64,000 nucleotides of DNA from Kroppenstedtia sanguinis (GCF_050433445.1 NZ_JBNPXF010000006.1:1-64000); one strand, 5' to 3'; shown: positions 1 to 8,429, counted from the first letter of the stretch. The notes: a model not told the origin generated them from the letters alone. Program-made: numbers and translations.

Positions 1-59
1 GAAAAAATTGGGCGACTTTTCCCCTGTTGAGCATCGGGAAAAAGTCGCCGCATAACCGT

Positions 60-350
60 TCTTTTTTCATTGTCTACTTGACGGGGTCAAGACCAACCCC
101 CGTGGCCGTTTTTCTTATTAACCGACTAGGAGCTCGCTGGATCTTGGAGATTGCTCTGGATATTAATAGTGGGCTTTATGGTTTTTCCTTTGACAGCTGC
201 ACCTTGGCAAGTGTTTGCTCTGGCAGCAGTGATAGGGGCGGCAACTGTTTTCCTGCGCTCAGCCCAGTCAACACTGGTAGCTAAACTTGCTTCTCAGAGT
301 CGTCGAGATATAGCCTGTGCCCTTGGTCAAATGAAGGAATACAGTGGATT
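60..350 (+). pseudogene. decayed MFS transporter fragment
   Basis: Two overlapping frames each carry part of what reads like one transmembrane pair of a major facilitator transporter. The first frame gives a segment ending RLGARWILEIAL (about 63-165). The second, shifted frame (from about 151) continues with LWILIVGFMVFPL and then a stretch with AQSTLVAKLASQSRR, which resembles the helix and the following basic loop of drug-efflux MFS proteins. Neither frame has a start with a ribosome binding site, and the coding signal fades before the next gene. I read this as a frameshifted remnant. The family assignment rests only on the look of the residues. Confidence 0.4.
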
Positions 351-444
351 TGATTTGGTGGATGTATTAGACACATCTAATCATGTTATACTAATTCGGA
401 AAATAGTTTGGTTTACAAAACATATCATGACAGGAGAGATCAAG

Positions 445-936
445 ATGAGGTATCCACGATCTTTTTCACATATCGGCCTTTCTGTTCCTGATCTGGATCA
501 AGCCGTCAAATTCTATACAGAGGTGATGGGTTGGTATGTAATCATGGAACCGTCAGAAGTAAAAGAAGATGACAGTCCAATTGGGATAATGTGCAAAGAT
601 GTGTTCGGCACCGGATGGGAACAATTCCGTATTGCGCACTTATCAACTGTTGACGGAATAGGTATTGAAATATTTGAGTTCCAAAACAATGAAACGCCTG
701 AAAATAATTTCGAGTATTGGAAAACAGGTATTTTTCACTATGCAGTTCAAGATCCGGATGTGGAGGGTTTTGTTGAAAAAATAAAAGCTCATGGGGGAAA
801 ACAGCGTATGCCAATACGTGAATATTACCCTGGGGAAAAGCCCTATCGTATGGTTTATTGTGAAGATCCTTTCGGCAATTTAGTTGAAATCTACAGCCAT
901 AGTTATGAATTGACATACTCCCAAGGGGCCTACTAA
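445..936 (+). CDS. VOC (glyoxalase/bleomycin-resistance fold) protein
   Basis: 163 aa. The N-terminus SFSHIGLSVPDLDQAVKFY is the classic opening of a vicinal-oxygen-chelate domain, and a second half-module near the C-terminus ends DPFGNLVEIYSHSYEL, where the Glu is the usual metal ligand position. Such proteins bind a divalent metal and act as lyases, isomerases, dioxygenases or drug-binding proteins. The substrate cannot be told here. The ATG at 445 is preferred because an AGGAGAG ribosome binding site sits about 7 bases upstream. The in-frame ATG at 427 lies ahead of that site. The gene stands alone next to transporter debris. Confidence 0.8.
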   Translation: MRYPRSFSHIGLSVPDLDQAVKFYTEVMGWYVIMEPSEVKEDDSPIGIMCKDVFGTGWEQFRIAHLSTVDGIGIEIFEFQNNETPENNFEYWKTGIFHYAVQDPDVEGFVEKIKAHGGKQRMPIREYYPGEKPYRMVYCEDPFGNLVEIYSHSYELTYSQGAY

Positions 937-1003
937 GAGAGTAATCGAGCATTAATATAGGTCAACTCAGGCGTGTTGATTATCCGTATTTTGGAAGGAA
1001 GTA

Positions 1004-1111
1004 ATGACTGGCCGCTCCAAATCTGACCATCGGGCAGGGGCAAAGCCTTACGGAAGCAACACAAGGAAGAATGCCCCTAAACGTCCTCTCTCCAGATTCT
1101 CCGCTGGGTAG
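1004..1111 (+). CDS. possible 35-residue basic peptide
   Basis: A short ORF of 35 aa with a plausible GGAAGGAAG ribosome binding site just ahead of its ATG. The product is rich in Lys, Arg, Ser and Gly with almost no acidic residues (it begins MTGRSKSDHRAG). I do not recognise it. It could be a small nucleic-acid-binding or spore peptide, or chance. It lies in a gene-poor stretch between the VOC gene and a tandem repeat. Confidence 0.3.
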   Translation: MTGRSKSDHRAGAKPYGSNTRKNAPKRPLSRFSAG

Positions 1112-1132
1112 GATGGCAACCTTGCTATCGAG

Positions 1133-1331
1133 ATTGTAGTGCCTATGGTGCTTCCTTCATCTAGAGCTTCATCTCCTTTGGATTGTAGTGCCTATGGTGC
1201 TTCCTTAATTTAGAGCTTCAGCTCTTTTAAATTGTAGTGCCTGTGGTGCTACCTTTATTCCAGGGCTTCAGCCCATCGAGATTGTAGTGCCTGTGGCGCA
1301 TCCTTAACTTCAAATTGTAGTGCCCATGGCG
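1133..1331. repeat. tandem array of a ~49-bp unit, five copies
   Basis: The phrase ATTGTAGTGCC followed by a TRTGGYGC-like core starts at 1133, 1182, 1231, 1281 and 1314, giving spacings of 49, 49, 50 and 33. The first four units also share a short dyad (GAGCTTCAGCTC-like) in their second half. Units differ by several substitutions, so the array is old. No ORF runs through it with a good start. Confidence 0.75.
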
Positions 1332-1408
1332 CAAAGGTCGCTTTGCACCCACAGGGCACAAGTCTCGCCAGAGTCGCTTCCGCTCCCAGGTCTCGCTTTG
1401 GCAGCACA

Positions 1409-1562
1409 CGATCCTTTCCGCTGCCCATTACCCCCATCGTAAAATATGGCTTGAGGGGATGGTGGGACGGCTAACGATCTCTTGCAAAGAGCGCAAAGGC
1501 TCTTCACCGTCCCACCATCCCGACCTTTTTCCTGCCTAAAATAGGGCTAATCAACAGGCCTG
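1409..1562. repeat. dispersed hairpin element, copy 1
   Basis: About 150 bp that reappear with substitutions at 3778-3927. The core is a perfect 15-bp inverted repeat, 1456-1470 with 1507-1521, enclosing a conserved GATCTCTTGCAAA loop. The right end CTAATCAACAGGCC is identical in both copies. A partial third match (GGGGACAGCTACG and CTCTTGCAAAGAA) lies around 1690-1725. It is a non-coding repeat of MITE or structured-RNA type. No transposase is nearby. Confidence 0.7.
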
Positions 1563-1896
1563 ATCTGGTGACGGTTTATTGCGTTTTTGCTAGGGGCAAG
1601 GCCTGTTCTTGGAAATTAGCTGTTCAGAATGGTAAAGGTGACAAATTTTTAGAGTTGTTGGTTAACCAGGAAGTAAGATCATGATATGGTTTGTGGGGAC
1701 AGCTACGTTCTCTTGCAAAGAATGAATACCGAGAGCCGAGAGCGAAAGGCGAATCTGGAGAGGCTTGTGTTCTTTTGAGTCTTGCCGGTCATAGGGTCTC
1801 GAACTCAAAAAAACGGAATATTTTTTATATTCATCTTATCCCGATCACAGATACGGATGTGAAGGGGCTTCATTTTGATTCAATATAAATAAACCT

Positions 1897-1911
1897 GTTT
1901 GCAGTGCAGAC
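1897..1911. repeat. 15-bp dyad, site 1
   Basis: GTTTGCAGTGCAGAC, an imperfect palindrome. It is the first of five intergenic sites that fit GTTTGYDNTRCARAC. It lies about 130 bp upstream of ypjB. Confidence 0.45.
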
Positions 1912-2042
1912 CATCTTTACCCAACTGAATTACCGGCTCGTGAGCCGGTAAGGAAACAGAGCTCCTTTAATGTCACTTCTCATGTTTGGACAGGTTGTGC
2001 ATAGGATGGAGTAGAAGAGCCTGTCCGGGGAGTGATGAGTAG

Positions 2043-2849
2043 ATGCGTTGGATGGTTGGGGTGTTGGGTGGGATTTTGATTTGGTTGGGAGGGAGTGGCT
2101 GGGCCTGGGCGTCCGGAAAGGAGTCCGTGGAGGGTTGGTCACAGCAGGCGGAGCGGGTGGATCAGTTGGTAAGGGAAGGGAAGGTGGGAAAAGCACAAGA
2201 GGAGTTGTCCCAGCTGGCGAGTAGATTCTCCCAAGGGGATTTTTCCGAGGTGCATCTCTCTGTAGAAGGGATCGGTGCGCTGTCGGACACACTGGTCGAT
2301 TTGGATCAGGAGCTGGTGCGGGTGATGAGACGACCTCAAAGATTACGTGAAGCTTCGGAACGGTTGCGGTTGGCCTTCGACGCACTGGCCCATCCGGATC
2401 AGCCTCTGTGGCAGGGCTATGTTTCCAAGATAGGTAATGATATTGGAGAGATCCAAAGGGGAATAAAAAAAGACCATCCGGAGACAGTCCTTTCTGGGGC
2501 AGAAAAATTGAAAGTTCACTTCGGTCAGATTGAACCCGCCTTGTGGGTCTCCCGTCATCCGGAAACAGCTGGGAGGATTCAATCCTATGTTTATTCCCTG
2601 AAGAGTCAGGCGGGAAAGAGTCCAGTAACTTGGGTTCCTCTGCAATCTGCTCTGGAACAATGGGAGCCAATGATTCAACCGTCTATGCTCAGGGAAGAAG
2701 AAGGGGTATGGGCCGTCAGTGGTGAAAGCCCCGATTGGAGGCTACCGGCTTTCACTGTCAGTGGAGTGCTCCTGCTTGCCCTCGGTTACGTGGGGTGGAG
2801 AAAGTATCGTAGCGAGCAACAGGAAGTGGTTACTCTCGGTCGTAGGTGA
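2043..2849 (+). CDS. ypjB: YpjB-family sporulation protein
   Basis: 268 aa. It has an N-terminal hydrophobic segment (about residues 5-24) followed by a long helical extracytoplasmic region. A second hydrophobic segment near residues 233-252 precedes a short basic tail, so the protein probably sits in the membrane by its C-terminus after signal cleavage. This layout and its place next to ypjC, ypjD and dapB match B. subtilis YpjB, a sporulation protein of unknown mechanism. A GGGGAG ribosome binding site precedes the ATG. The 3' end overlaps the convergent ypjC by 20 bases. The family name rests on position and architecture. Confidence 0.7.
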   Translation: MRWMVGVLGGILIWLGGSGWAWASGKESVEGWSQQAERVDQLVREGKVGKAQEELSQLASRFSQGDFSEVHLSVEGIGALSDTLVDLDQELVRVMRRPQRLREASERLRLAFDALAHPDQPLWQGYVSKIGNDIGEIQRGIKKDHPETVLSGAEKLKVHFGQIEPALWVSRHPETAGRIQSYVYSLKSQAGKSPVTWVPLQSALEQWEPMIQPSMLREEEGVWAVSGESPDWRLPAFTVSGVLLLALGYVGWRKYRSEQQEVVTLGRR

Positions 2850-3666
2850 ACCCTTCTCCTCGTACGTCCCGCACATCGTGGACGACGACAAAGGCATAGG
2901 GATCGATGGTATGGATCAACTGTTTCATTTTTGGAAGTTCGTTTCGACTGACCACGACATACAGCACTTCTTTATCGGTTCCGGTGTATCCGCCACGTCC
3001 TTTCAACAGGGTGACCCCACGGTCCATCTCCCGCGTGATCTTTTCAGAAATGGAGACGGCTTTGTTGGAGATGATAGTGGCTGCTTTGGAAGTGTTCAAT
3101 CCTTCTACGACAAAGTCGATCACCCGAGAGCCTACAAATACGGTAACCACTGTGTACATGGCCTTTTCCCGGCCGATGATGAAAGCGGAGCCGGCGATGA
3201 CGAGCAGGTCAAAGAGAAACATCGTTCGGCCGATACTCCAATCCCAATACTTGTGGGCCATACGGGCGATAATATCGACTCCCCCGGTGGTTCCCCCGGC
3301 TCGGAAGATCAGTCCTAGTCCGCCGCCGATGAGGACACCGGTATAAAGGGCAGCAAGGAGTGGATCGCCGATGGGTTGATAATCTCCTTCTGTGATCCAG
3401 ACGGCGACCGAAGCAGATACCGTACCTAGGACGGTATAAAAGAAGGCTCGTTTTCCAAACACCTTATACCCGACAAAAAAGAGCGGGATGTTCATGACGA
3501 GGATGACGGTTCCCGGGGAGTAACCGAATAAGTAGTGCAACACCAAAGCGATCCCGGTGAAACCACCCTCAGCCAATTTATTGGGGATGGCGAAATAGTT
3601 AATGGCGATGGAGTATAAAAACGCACCGGTCAGGATCATTAACACAGGCTTGATGTGCTTGTACAC
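2830..3666 (-). CDS. ypjC: YitT/YpjC-family membrane protein
   Basis: 278 aa from a GTG start. The AGGAGG site at 3674-3679 fixes that start 7 bases downstream. Five or six hydrophobic segments fill the first two thirds, including GGGLGLIFRAGGTTGGVDII, the hallmark of the YitT (UPF0750) family. The last ~90 residues form the soluble C-terminal DUF2179 domain (MDRGVTLLKGRGGYTG). Function in the family is unknown, with a suggested link to sporulation. The N-terminal extension seen if an upstream ATG is used has no ribosome binding site. Its tail overlaps ypjB. Copy 2 of the hairpin element lies upstream. Confidence 0.85.
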   Translation of the reverse strand: MYKHIKPVLMILTGAFLYSIAINYFAIPNKLAEGGFTGIALVLHYLFGYSPGTVILVMNIPLFFVGYKVFGKRAFFYTVLGTVSASVAVWITEGDYQPIGDPLLAALYTGVLIGGGLGLIFRAGGTTGGVDIIARMAHKYWDWSIGRTMFLFDLLVIAGSAFIIGREKAMYTVVTVFVGSRVIDFVVEGLNTSKAATIISNKAVSISEKITREMDRGVTLLKGRGGYTGTDKEVLYVVVSRNELPKMKQLIHTIDPYAFVVVHDVRDVRGEGFTYDRE

Positions 3667-3777
3667 ATTGTTGCCTCCTTTCCTTTTTTTAGAGACCCTC
3701 GGTCTATTATAGCGACCTGCTTCGACTCCGGCAATCAGGGCTGTTGATGAATCACAAAGTGGATGATGGGAACGAAA

Positions 3778-3927
3778 CGATCGCTCTTCCCATTGCCCCT
3801 CCATCGTAAAACATCGCTTGAGGGGACAGGGAGGGTGGGACGGCTACGATCTCTTGCAAAAAACGTCTTTACCGTCCACCCTCCCGACCTGATTTCCTGC
3901 CTAAAATAGGGCTAATCAACAGGCCTG
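3778..3927. repeat. dispersed hairpin element, copy 2
   Basis: Homologous to 1409-1562. The stem is 3829-3843 with 3872-3885. A T-A pair of copy 1 (1460 with 1517) is a G-C pair here (3833 with 3881), so the change is compensated. One base of the right arm is missing. The element sits between ypjC and ypjD. Confidence 0.7.
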
Positions 3928-4006
3928 TCCGGCAATATAAATCAGGATAAAAGGGTCAGGGTTCTTTCCGGTCTGCAGAAAGTTCAGCAAGAGTTTTTTT
4001 AGTATT

Positions 4007-4046
4007 CTCCCTCCCGGTCGATTTCTCTCGGGAGGGAGTTTGTTTT
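4007..4046 (+). terminator. hairpin with T-rich tail upstream of ypjD
   Basis: CTCCCTCCCG pairs perfectly with CGGGAGGGAG and is followed by TTTGTTTT. It lies 50 bases before ypjD and no plus-strand gene ends just upstream, so it could attenuate transcripts entering ypjD. Confidence 0.6.
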
Positions 4047-4095
4047 CGCTAAACTGATGGGTTACCATAAGAAAAGGATGGAGAGGAGGGAGAAG

Positions 4096-4425
4096 ATGGA
4101 CGGAAAGACGATGAAGGAGATGCAACAGGAAGTGGACGCCTATATCTCCCAGTTCAAGGAGGGTTATTTCCAACCTTTATCCATGCTGGCCCGCATGACG
4201 GAAGAAGTGGGGGAGCTGGCGCGAGAGGTGAATCATCGCTTTGGGGAGAAACCGAAAAAAGCCGAAGAAGAGGAAAACAGTATGGAGATGGAGCTGGGGG
4301 ACCTTCTGTTCATCATCATTTGTTTTGCGAACTCCCAGGGGATCCGTCTGGAAGATGCCTTCCAAATGGTGATGCAAAAATATAACAGCCGGGATGCGGA
4401 TCGCTGGACCCGGATCGATACATAA
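4096..4425 (+). CDS. ypjD: MazG-like nucleotide pyrophosphohydrolase YpjD
   Basis: 109 aa, all-alpha NTP pyrophosphohydrolase. The metal-binding pattern EEVGELAREVNHRFG followed by MEMELGDLLF is intact (EExxE ... ExxD). Members hydrolyse (d)NTPs to monophosphates as house-cleaning enzymes. The start at 4096 follows an AGGAGGG site. The in-frame ATGs at 4057 and 4078 would add residues absent from the B. subtilis relative. dapB follows 57 bases later, as in B. subtilis. Confidence 0.85.
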   Translation: MDGKTMKEMQQEVDAYISQFKEGYFQPLSMLARMTEEVGELAREVNHRFGEKPKKAEEEENSMEMELGDLLFIIICFANSQGIRLEDAFQMVMQKYNSRDADRWTRIDT

Positions 4426-4482
4426 CTCTAGATATAAAGGAGGGAAGTGCTCCTGACAGGAAGCCGCCAGGAGCAGAACATC

Positions 4483-5286
4483 ATGAATCCCATTCATATT
4501 GTGGTGGCGGGAGCCACAGGCCGCATGGGTCGGGAGGCGGTCCGGATGATCGCTGGGGAAGACCATTTCAAGCTGACCGGTGCGGTAGCCCGAACCCATA
4601 CAGGAGAGGACATCGGGGAGGTGATCGGTATCGGGGGGGTGGGTGTCCCCTTGACGAATTCCTTGGAGGAGGCTTTGCAACAGGGGCAGCCGGAGGTGCT
4701 GATCGATTTGACAACCCCTGCCCTGGTCAAGGAACATATGGAATTGGCCATCGACGCCGGTGTCCGTCCGGTAGTGGGAACGACGGGTCTGACGGAGGCG
4801 GAGATGCAACAGTTGGATGATCGATGTCGAGAACGGGGGCTCGGCGGGATCATCGCTCCCAATTTCGCTATCGGGGCAGTATTGATGATGGTCTTTGCAG
4901 GCAAAGCAGCCAAGTATCTCTCGGATGTGGAGATCATTGAGATGCATCACGACCGCAAATTGGATGCCCCCTCAGGTACGGCTCTGAAGACGGCGGAGTT
5001 GATCTCTAAAGAACGGGCAGAGAAAAAACAGGGACACCCTGAAGAAAAAGAGATCCTGGAAGGGGCCCGAGGTGGCTACCGGGATGGCTTTCGCATCCAC
5101 AGCGTCCGTCTGCCAGGTTTAGTCGCCCACCAGGAGGTTCTGTTCGGCGGTTCTGGACAACTTTTGACCCTGCGTCATGATTCGATGAACCGGGAATCCT
5201 TCATGCCCGGTGTCAAGTTGGCGGTGGAAGAAGTGATGAAACAGACCGGATTGGTCTATGGTTTAGAGAAGGTGATGGATCTCTGA
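4483..5286 (+). CDS. dapB: 4-hydroxy-tetrahydrodipicolinate reductase
   Basis: 267 aa, the normal length. It reduces hydroxy-tetrahydrodipicolinate with NAD(P)H in the diaminopimelate/lysine pathway, which also feeds spore dipicolinate. Visible motifs: GATGRMGRE near residue 10 (dinucleotide binding), GTTGLTE, APNFAIGAV, the catalytic HHDRKLDAPSGTAL block, and the C-terminal SVRLPGLVAHQEVLFG. The ATG at 4483 is preceded by AGGAG at 4469-4473. The longer frame from 4447 has no such site. A strong terminator follows immediately, so unlike in B. subtilis it is not cotranscribed with mgsA, which lies 3.7 kb further on. Confidence 0.95.
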   Translation: MNPIHIVVAGATGRMGREAVRMIAGEDHFKLTGAVARTHTGEDIGEVIGIGGVGVPLTNSLEEALQQGQPEVLIDLTTPALVKEHMELAIDAGVRPVVGTTGLTEAEMQQLDDRCRERGLGGIIAPNFAIGAVLMMVFAGKAAKYLSDVEIIEMHHDRKLDAPSGTALKTAELISKERAEKKQGHPEEKEILEGARGGYRDGFRIHSVRLPGLVAHQEVLFGGSGQLLTLRHDSMNRESFMPGVKLAVEEVMKQTGLVYGLEKVMDL

Positions 5287-5292
5287 GGAAAT

Positions 5293-5333
5293 AAAAAGCC
5301 GGAGTCCCCGTAGGAAGGGGATTCCGGCTTTTT
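5293..5333 (+). terminator. rho-independent terminator after dapB
   Basis: AAAAAGCCGGAGTCCCC pairs with GGGGATTCCGGCTTTTT around a 6-base loop. Its T-run nearly touches the ribosome binding site of the next ORF. Confidence 0.9.
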
Positions 5334-5352
5334 GAAGGGGAGGGTGGAATGT

Positions 5353-5803
5353 GTGGTTGAAGTGGAGTGTTTAAGTTGCGCCATTACCAGCGGGGTGATC
5401 GAACCGACAGGTGGAGCCATCTACGAGGATGAGTATTTTCATGTTCACCAAGATATCGCTTATCCGATTCCGGGGTTAGTTATCCTAGCTTCCAAAAGGC
5501 ATTTTTACCGGTTGGATGAACTGACGGAGGTGGAGGCCATCCGCTATATCCATCTCATAAGGAAAATCCGCAGTGCCCAGTCCGCAGTAGTGGGCATTGA
5601 CCATGTTTATTATTTTTACAATGAGGACACCACTCATCATTTTCACCTGTGGATAGTGGATGAACCCTTTTGGAAGATCAGTGGAGTCGTTGAGACCTTC
5701 ACTACTGCATGCAAGAACGATGATGAATGATGAAGAAAACCTCACCTATGTCATCGACTGCATCCAAAAACTTCGGGAAGCCTTATCGGATGAAGGGGAA
5801 TAG
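5353..5803 (+). pseudogene. HIT-family hydrolase, frameshifted
   Basis: The first frame (GTG at 5353 behind a GGGGAGG site) carries a CxxC near the N-terminus and the histidine-triad-type motif HHFHLWIV near 5635-5655. It then runs out of frame. The family C-terminus continues in another frame: WMNPFGRSVESLRP from about 5659, then MMNDEENLTYVIDCIQKL, ending at the TAG at 5801-5803. Rejoining the frames restores an Ap4A-hydrolase-like HIT protein, apart from a few residues lost at the junction. So a small deletion or frameshift at about 5655-5660 has broken the gene. The next gene downstream is broken as well. Confidence 0.75.
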
Positions 5804-5841
5804 GTCTGAAATCAACTACGTTCAGGATCGGGGGAAAATCA

Positions 5842-6300
5842 ATGCCAATGTCCGATTATTACAAAAACCTCCGTCACAGGATTGGGACGGAACTGATATT
5901 CAGTCCAAGTGTTGCAGTCATCATTCGCAATGAAGGAGGTGAGATTCTTTTTCAAAGGCCATCGATGGATCATGATTTATGGAGTTTGCCAGCGGGGGCG
6001 ATTGAACTGGGTGAAACTCCTGTGGAGGCGGTGTAACGTGAAGTCTACGAGGAGACGGGATTACTCGTGCTTCCGCAAAAATTAATGGATGTATTTGGCG
6101 GAAAAGATTTCAGATTTACTTATTCGGATGGAAACCGAGTGGAATATCTGATCATCATGTATGAGTGCACGGTTGAAAGTGGGACTCTTCAAGCCATGGA
6201 TGGGGAGTCTGTGCGCTATATCAATCCTACTTTCAGGCCTAAGCTGACAATTCCTTATCCAGAGGAGATATTTTATCAACGCACGGACAGTAGACAGTGA
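5842..6300 (+). pseudogene. Nudix hydrolase interrupted by an in-frame stop
   Basis: The frame is open from the ATG at 5842 (GGGGG site upstream) to 6300 except for a TAA at 6034-6036. The stop falls inside the Nudix box: GAIELGETPVEAV, stop, REVYEETGL. Spacing of the box (G-x5-E-x7-RE-x2-EE-x-G) is exact if the stop counts as one residue, so it most likely replaced a sense codon such as CAA by one substitution. Nudix proteins hydrolyse nucleoside-diphosphate compounds using Mg2+. As read, the product would lose the catalytic Glu pair. Readthrough or a sequencing error cannot be excluded. Confidence 0.85.
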
Positions 6301-6326
6301 AAAAAGTCCATCTTACCAGATGGACG
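6301..6326 (-). terminator. terminator of the minus-strand SDR gene
   Basis: On the minus strand GTCCATCT pairs with AGATGGAC and is followed by six T. It directly abuts the end of the Nudix frame. Confidence 0.75.
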
Positions 6327-6382
6327 AAAGCACTGAAATGGCGATGGCCTGATTTTCAGAAGCCTGCTAGAGGAAATCCTGT

Positions 6383-7153
6383 TTAAACAGAGTTTGCTCC
6401 TTGTCCCCCATCGATTCGATAGTAGGATCCTGTAAGGAATGAAGCTTGATCGGATGCGAGGAATAGCATCAATTGGGCAATCTCTTCCGGAGTGGCATAG
6501 CGTTTCATAGGTACTGTGGATTCAAACTGCTCCCTTGCTTCCTGTTCTTTACCAGGCATGGCATTGGTCTCGATGGATTTCATCATCGCCGTATCGACAC
6601 CTGAAGGAGCCACTGCATTGACTCGAATACCATACTCAACGGCTTCCAAAGCCGCGGTTTTGTTGAGACCGATCACCGCATGTTTGGATGCAATATAGGG
6701 GCCCATCCCCGGGGAGCCGAGTAAGCCGCCATTGGAAGCGGTATTGACGATGGCCCCACTCTTTTGCTCCTTCATGGTTTTCAATACGTGTTTCAAACCA
6801 TAGAAGACGCCCATGACGTTTACGTTGAATACCGCCTGAAAATTTTCTGCTGTCTGATCGACCAGGTTGGCAAACTTGCCGTTTATCCCAGCATTGTTAA
6901 TAAACACATCGATACGTCCGTAATGGTTCACGGTTTCTTCCACGTATCGTTTCACTTCATCTTCATTGGCAACATTGGCAGTCAGTAATAGAACATCCTC
7001 TGTAGTCATGGAGCTTGTAGCTTTTTCTAATGCTTCTTTTGAAAGATCCACCAGGGCTAACTTAGCCCCTTCTTTTGCAAAGGCTTTGGCTGCCGCAATC
7101 CCAATTCCGCCAGCCGCACCTGTGATCAAGACGATTTTATCTGAAAATCTCAT
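6383..7153 (-). CDS. short-chain dehydrogenase/reductase
   Basis: 256 aa classical SDR. The NAD(P) motif TGAAGGIGIA lies near residue 13, NNAG near 90, and the catalytic Ser plus YIASK follow near 140-160. The C-terminus FLTGSYYRIDGGQGANSV is the usual SDR end. An Asp in LALVDLS at the end of the second strand suggests NAD rather than NADP. The substrate is unknown. The start ATG follows a GGGAG site. It lies 190 bp downstream of the yellow-family gene on the same strand and ends at its own terminator. Confidence 0.85.
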   Translation of the reverse strand: MRFSDKIVLITGAAGGIGIAAAKAFAKEGAKLALVDLSKEALEKATSSMTTEDVLLLTANVANEDEVKRYVEETVNHYGRIDVFINNAGINGKFANLVDQTAENFQAVFNVNVMGVFYGLKHVLKTMKEQKSGAIVNTASNGGLLGSPGMGPYIASKHAVIGLNKTAALEAVEYGIRVNAVAPSGVDTAMMKSIETNAMPGKEQEAREQFESTVPMKRYATPEEIAQLMLFLASDQASFLTGSYYRIDGGQGANSV

Positions 7154-7343
7154 TTGTATCGCTCCCTTTCTTTTGTGCAACTATATCTTGATCCAAACGG
7201 AATCACATCATTCAATGCGATGTTCGGATGGACTGTAGTACATCAACGTTTAGCCGAAGGGAATTTGGAAATTCACAAACGAAAAAAACCGCCCCCGAGG
7301 ACGGAGTAGATGGTCAAAATCGATGCGATGTTACGGAGCGAAA

Positions 7344-8429
7344 CTAGAAGTTAGGGGCCGGTAATTCATCGATTTTGATCCGCAGTAGACTGTAGGGTTT
7401 TTGTCTGAGGTCTTTTCCATAGTGGAATCGGGCTTGCCGATGCAATTGGTTTACAATGAAATACAAGTATTGGTCTGGACCGATGGAAAAAGTATCTGGC
7501 CATAAGATTCTGGGGTCATGTGCAATGGTTTCTATGACACCATGGGGACGGATCCTTCGAATGCTGTTGTTTTCATAATCCCCGGCATAAAGGTTTCCTT
7601 GGGCATCGGTGATCATTCCATCCGATGCCCCTTTTTCTCCCCAATACTGTACAAGATCAGGTAAATCGACATCTGGAATCCTTTGGTCCCGTAAGGCTTT
7701 TGTAGAGATTGAGAACAGATGACGACTGGTTAGTGGACAAAAAAACAGAGTCAACCCATCGGGAGAAATGGCTAATCCATCCGACGCCCCTTTATAGGGG
7801 GAAGTGGAGCCATCCGGGTTTCGATTCATCAAAATGGTGCCTTCCACTTTCGGTAAAAACAAGGGATCGGGGGAAGTGGCTTGGGCTCCATTTAACCGTC
7901 TGAACGCGGTTCCGCTTTCTAAATCCAGGACGATGATTGCTCCGGGTCCTTTAGATGAAGAATCCGTGATATAGGCAGTACCTGCTTTTCCCGCACGAAA
8001 ATCAAATCGGACATCATTCAGGTAAGTGGTGGGTAGAACCACGTCCTCTGTAAAAGTATAACTTTTTCGGATGGTATTCGTTTTTAAATCGACAGCGACT
8101 AATTTAGCCCCCCCTGGAATCGGTTCAGAAAAATGAGGTGCTCCTGTATCGAGTATCCACAGCGTTCCTCTACCGTCCGCCACGATACTTTGGACACTGA
8201 TCCACGAGCTGGTGATTCTCTCAGGATGAAACACATTGGCTTCTAAACTCGGATAAGGGAACAATTGACCTCCAATGATTTCGGCCACGGTAGCTTGAAC
8301 ATCGTCTCCCCATTTTGGAAAGCAAACAAAAACGCGACCGGTTTCTGACAAACTGACCCCTGTAGGCATGGCTCCATAAAATTGGTGAACCAGTTCTAAT
8401 TCACCGAAATATCTTTCCATAGGTAGCAT
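7344..8429 (-). CDS. major royal jelly / yellow family protein
   Basis: 361 aa. Repeated beta-propeller-like blocks carry the family's features: WILDTG, an LNDVRFD-AYITDSS block, SDGLAISPDG and GNLYAGDYENNSIRRI. MRJP/yellow proteins are best known from insects but occur in scattered bacteria. They bind small ligands, and no enzymatic role is settled. I see no clear signal peptide, so it is probably cytoplasmic. A GGAGGAG site precedes the ATG with somewhat long spacing. An in-frame Met three codons on is an alternative. Scattered distribution in bacteria suggests gain by transfer. Confidence 0.75.
   Translation of the reverse strand: MLPMERYFGELELVHQFYGAMPTGVSLSETGRVFVCFPKWGDDVQATVAEIIGGQLFPYPSLEANVFHPERITSSWISVQSIVADGRGTLWILDTGAPHFSEPIPGGAKLVAVDLKTNTIRKSYTFTEDVVLPTTYLNDVRFDFRAGKAGTAYITDSSSKGPGAIIVLDLESGTAFRRLNGAQATSPDPLFLPKVEGTILMNRNPDGSTSPYKGASDGLAISPDGLTLFFCPLTSRHLFSISTKALRDQRIPDVDLPDLVQYWGEKGASDGMITDAQGNLYAGDYENNSIRRIRPHGVIETIAHDPRILWPDTFSIGPDQYLYFIVNQLHRQARFHYGKDLRQKPYSLLRIKIDELPAPNF

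Noticed and set aside
1133..1331. CRISPR array
   Set aside because: Units are degenerate, the spacing holds no variable spacers of constant length, the last interval is short, and no cas gene is present.
1930..2670. 246-aa minus-strand ORF opposite ypjB
   Set aside because: Pro/Ser-rich low-complexity translation typical of the antisense of a real gene, with no ribosome binding site. ypjB explains the region.
5842..6300. Selenocysteine or programmed readthrough at the Nudix TAA
   Set aside because: The position in the Nudix box does not need a special residue and no recoding signal is seen. A point mutation is simpler.
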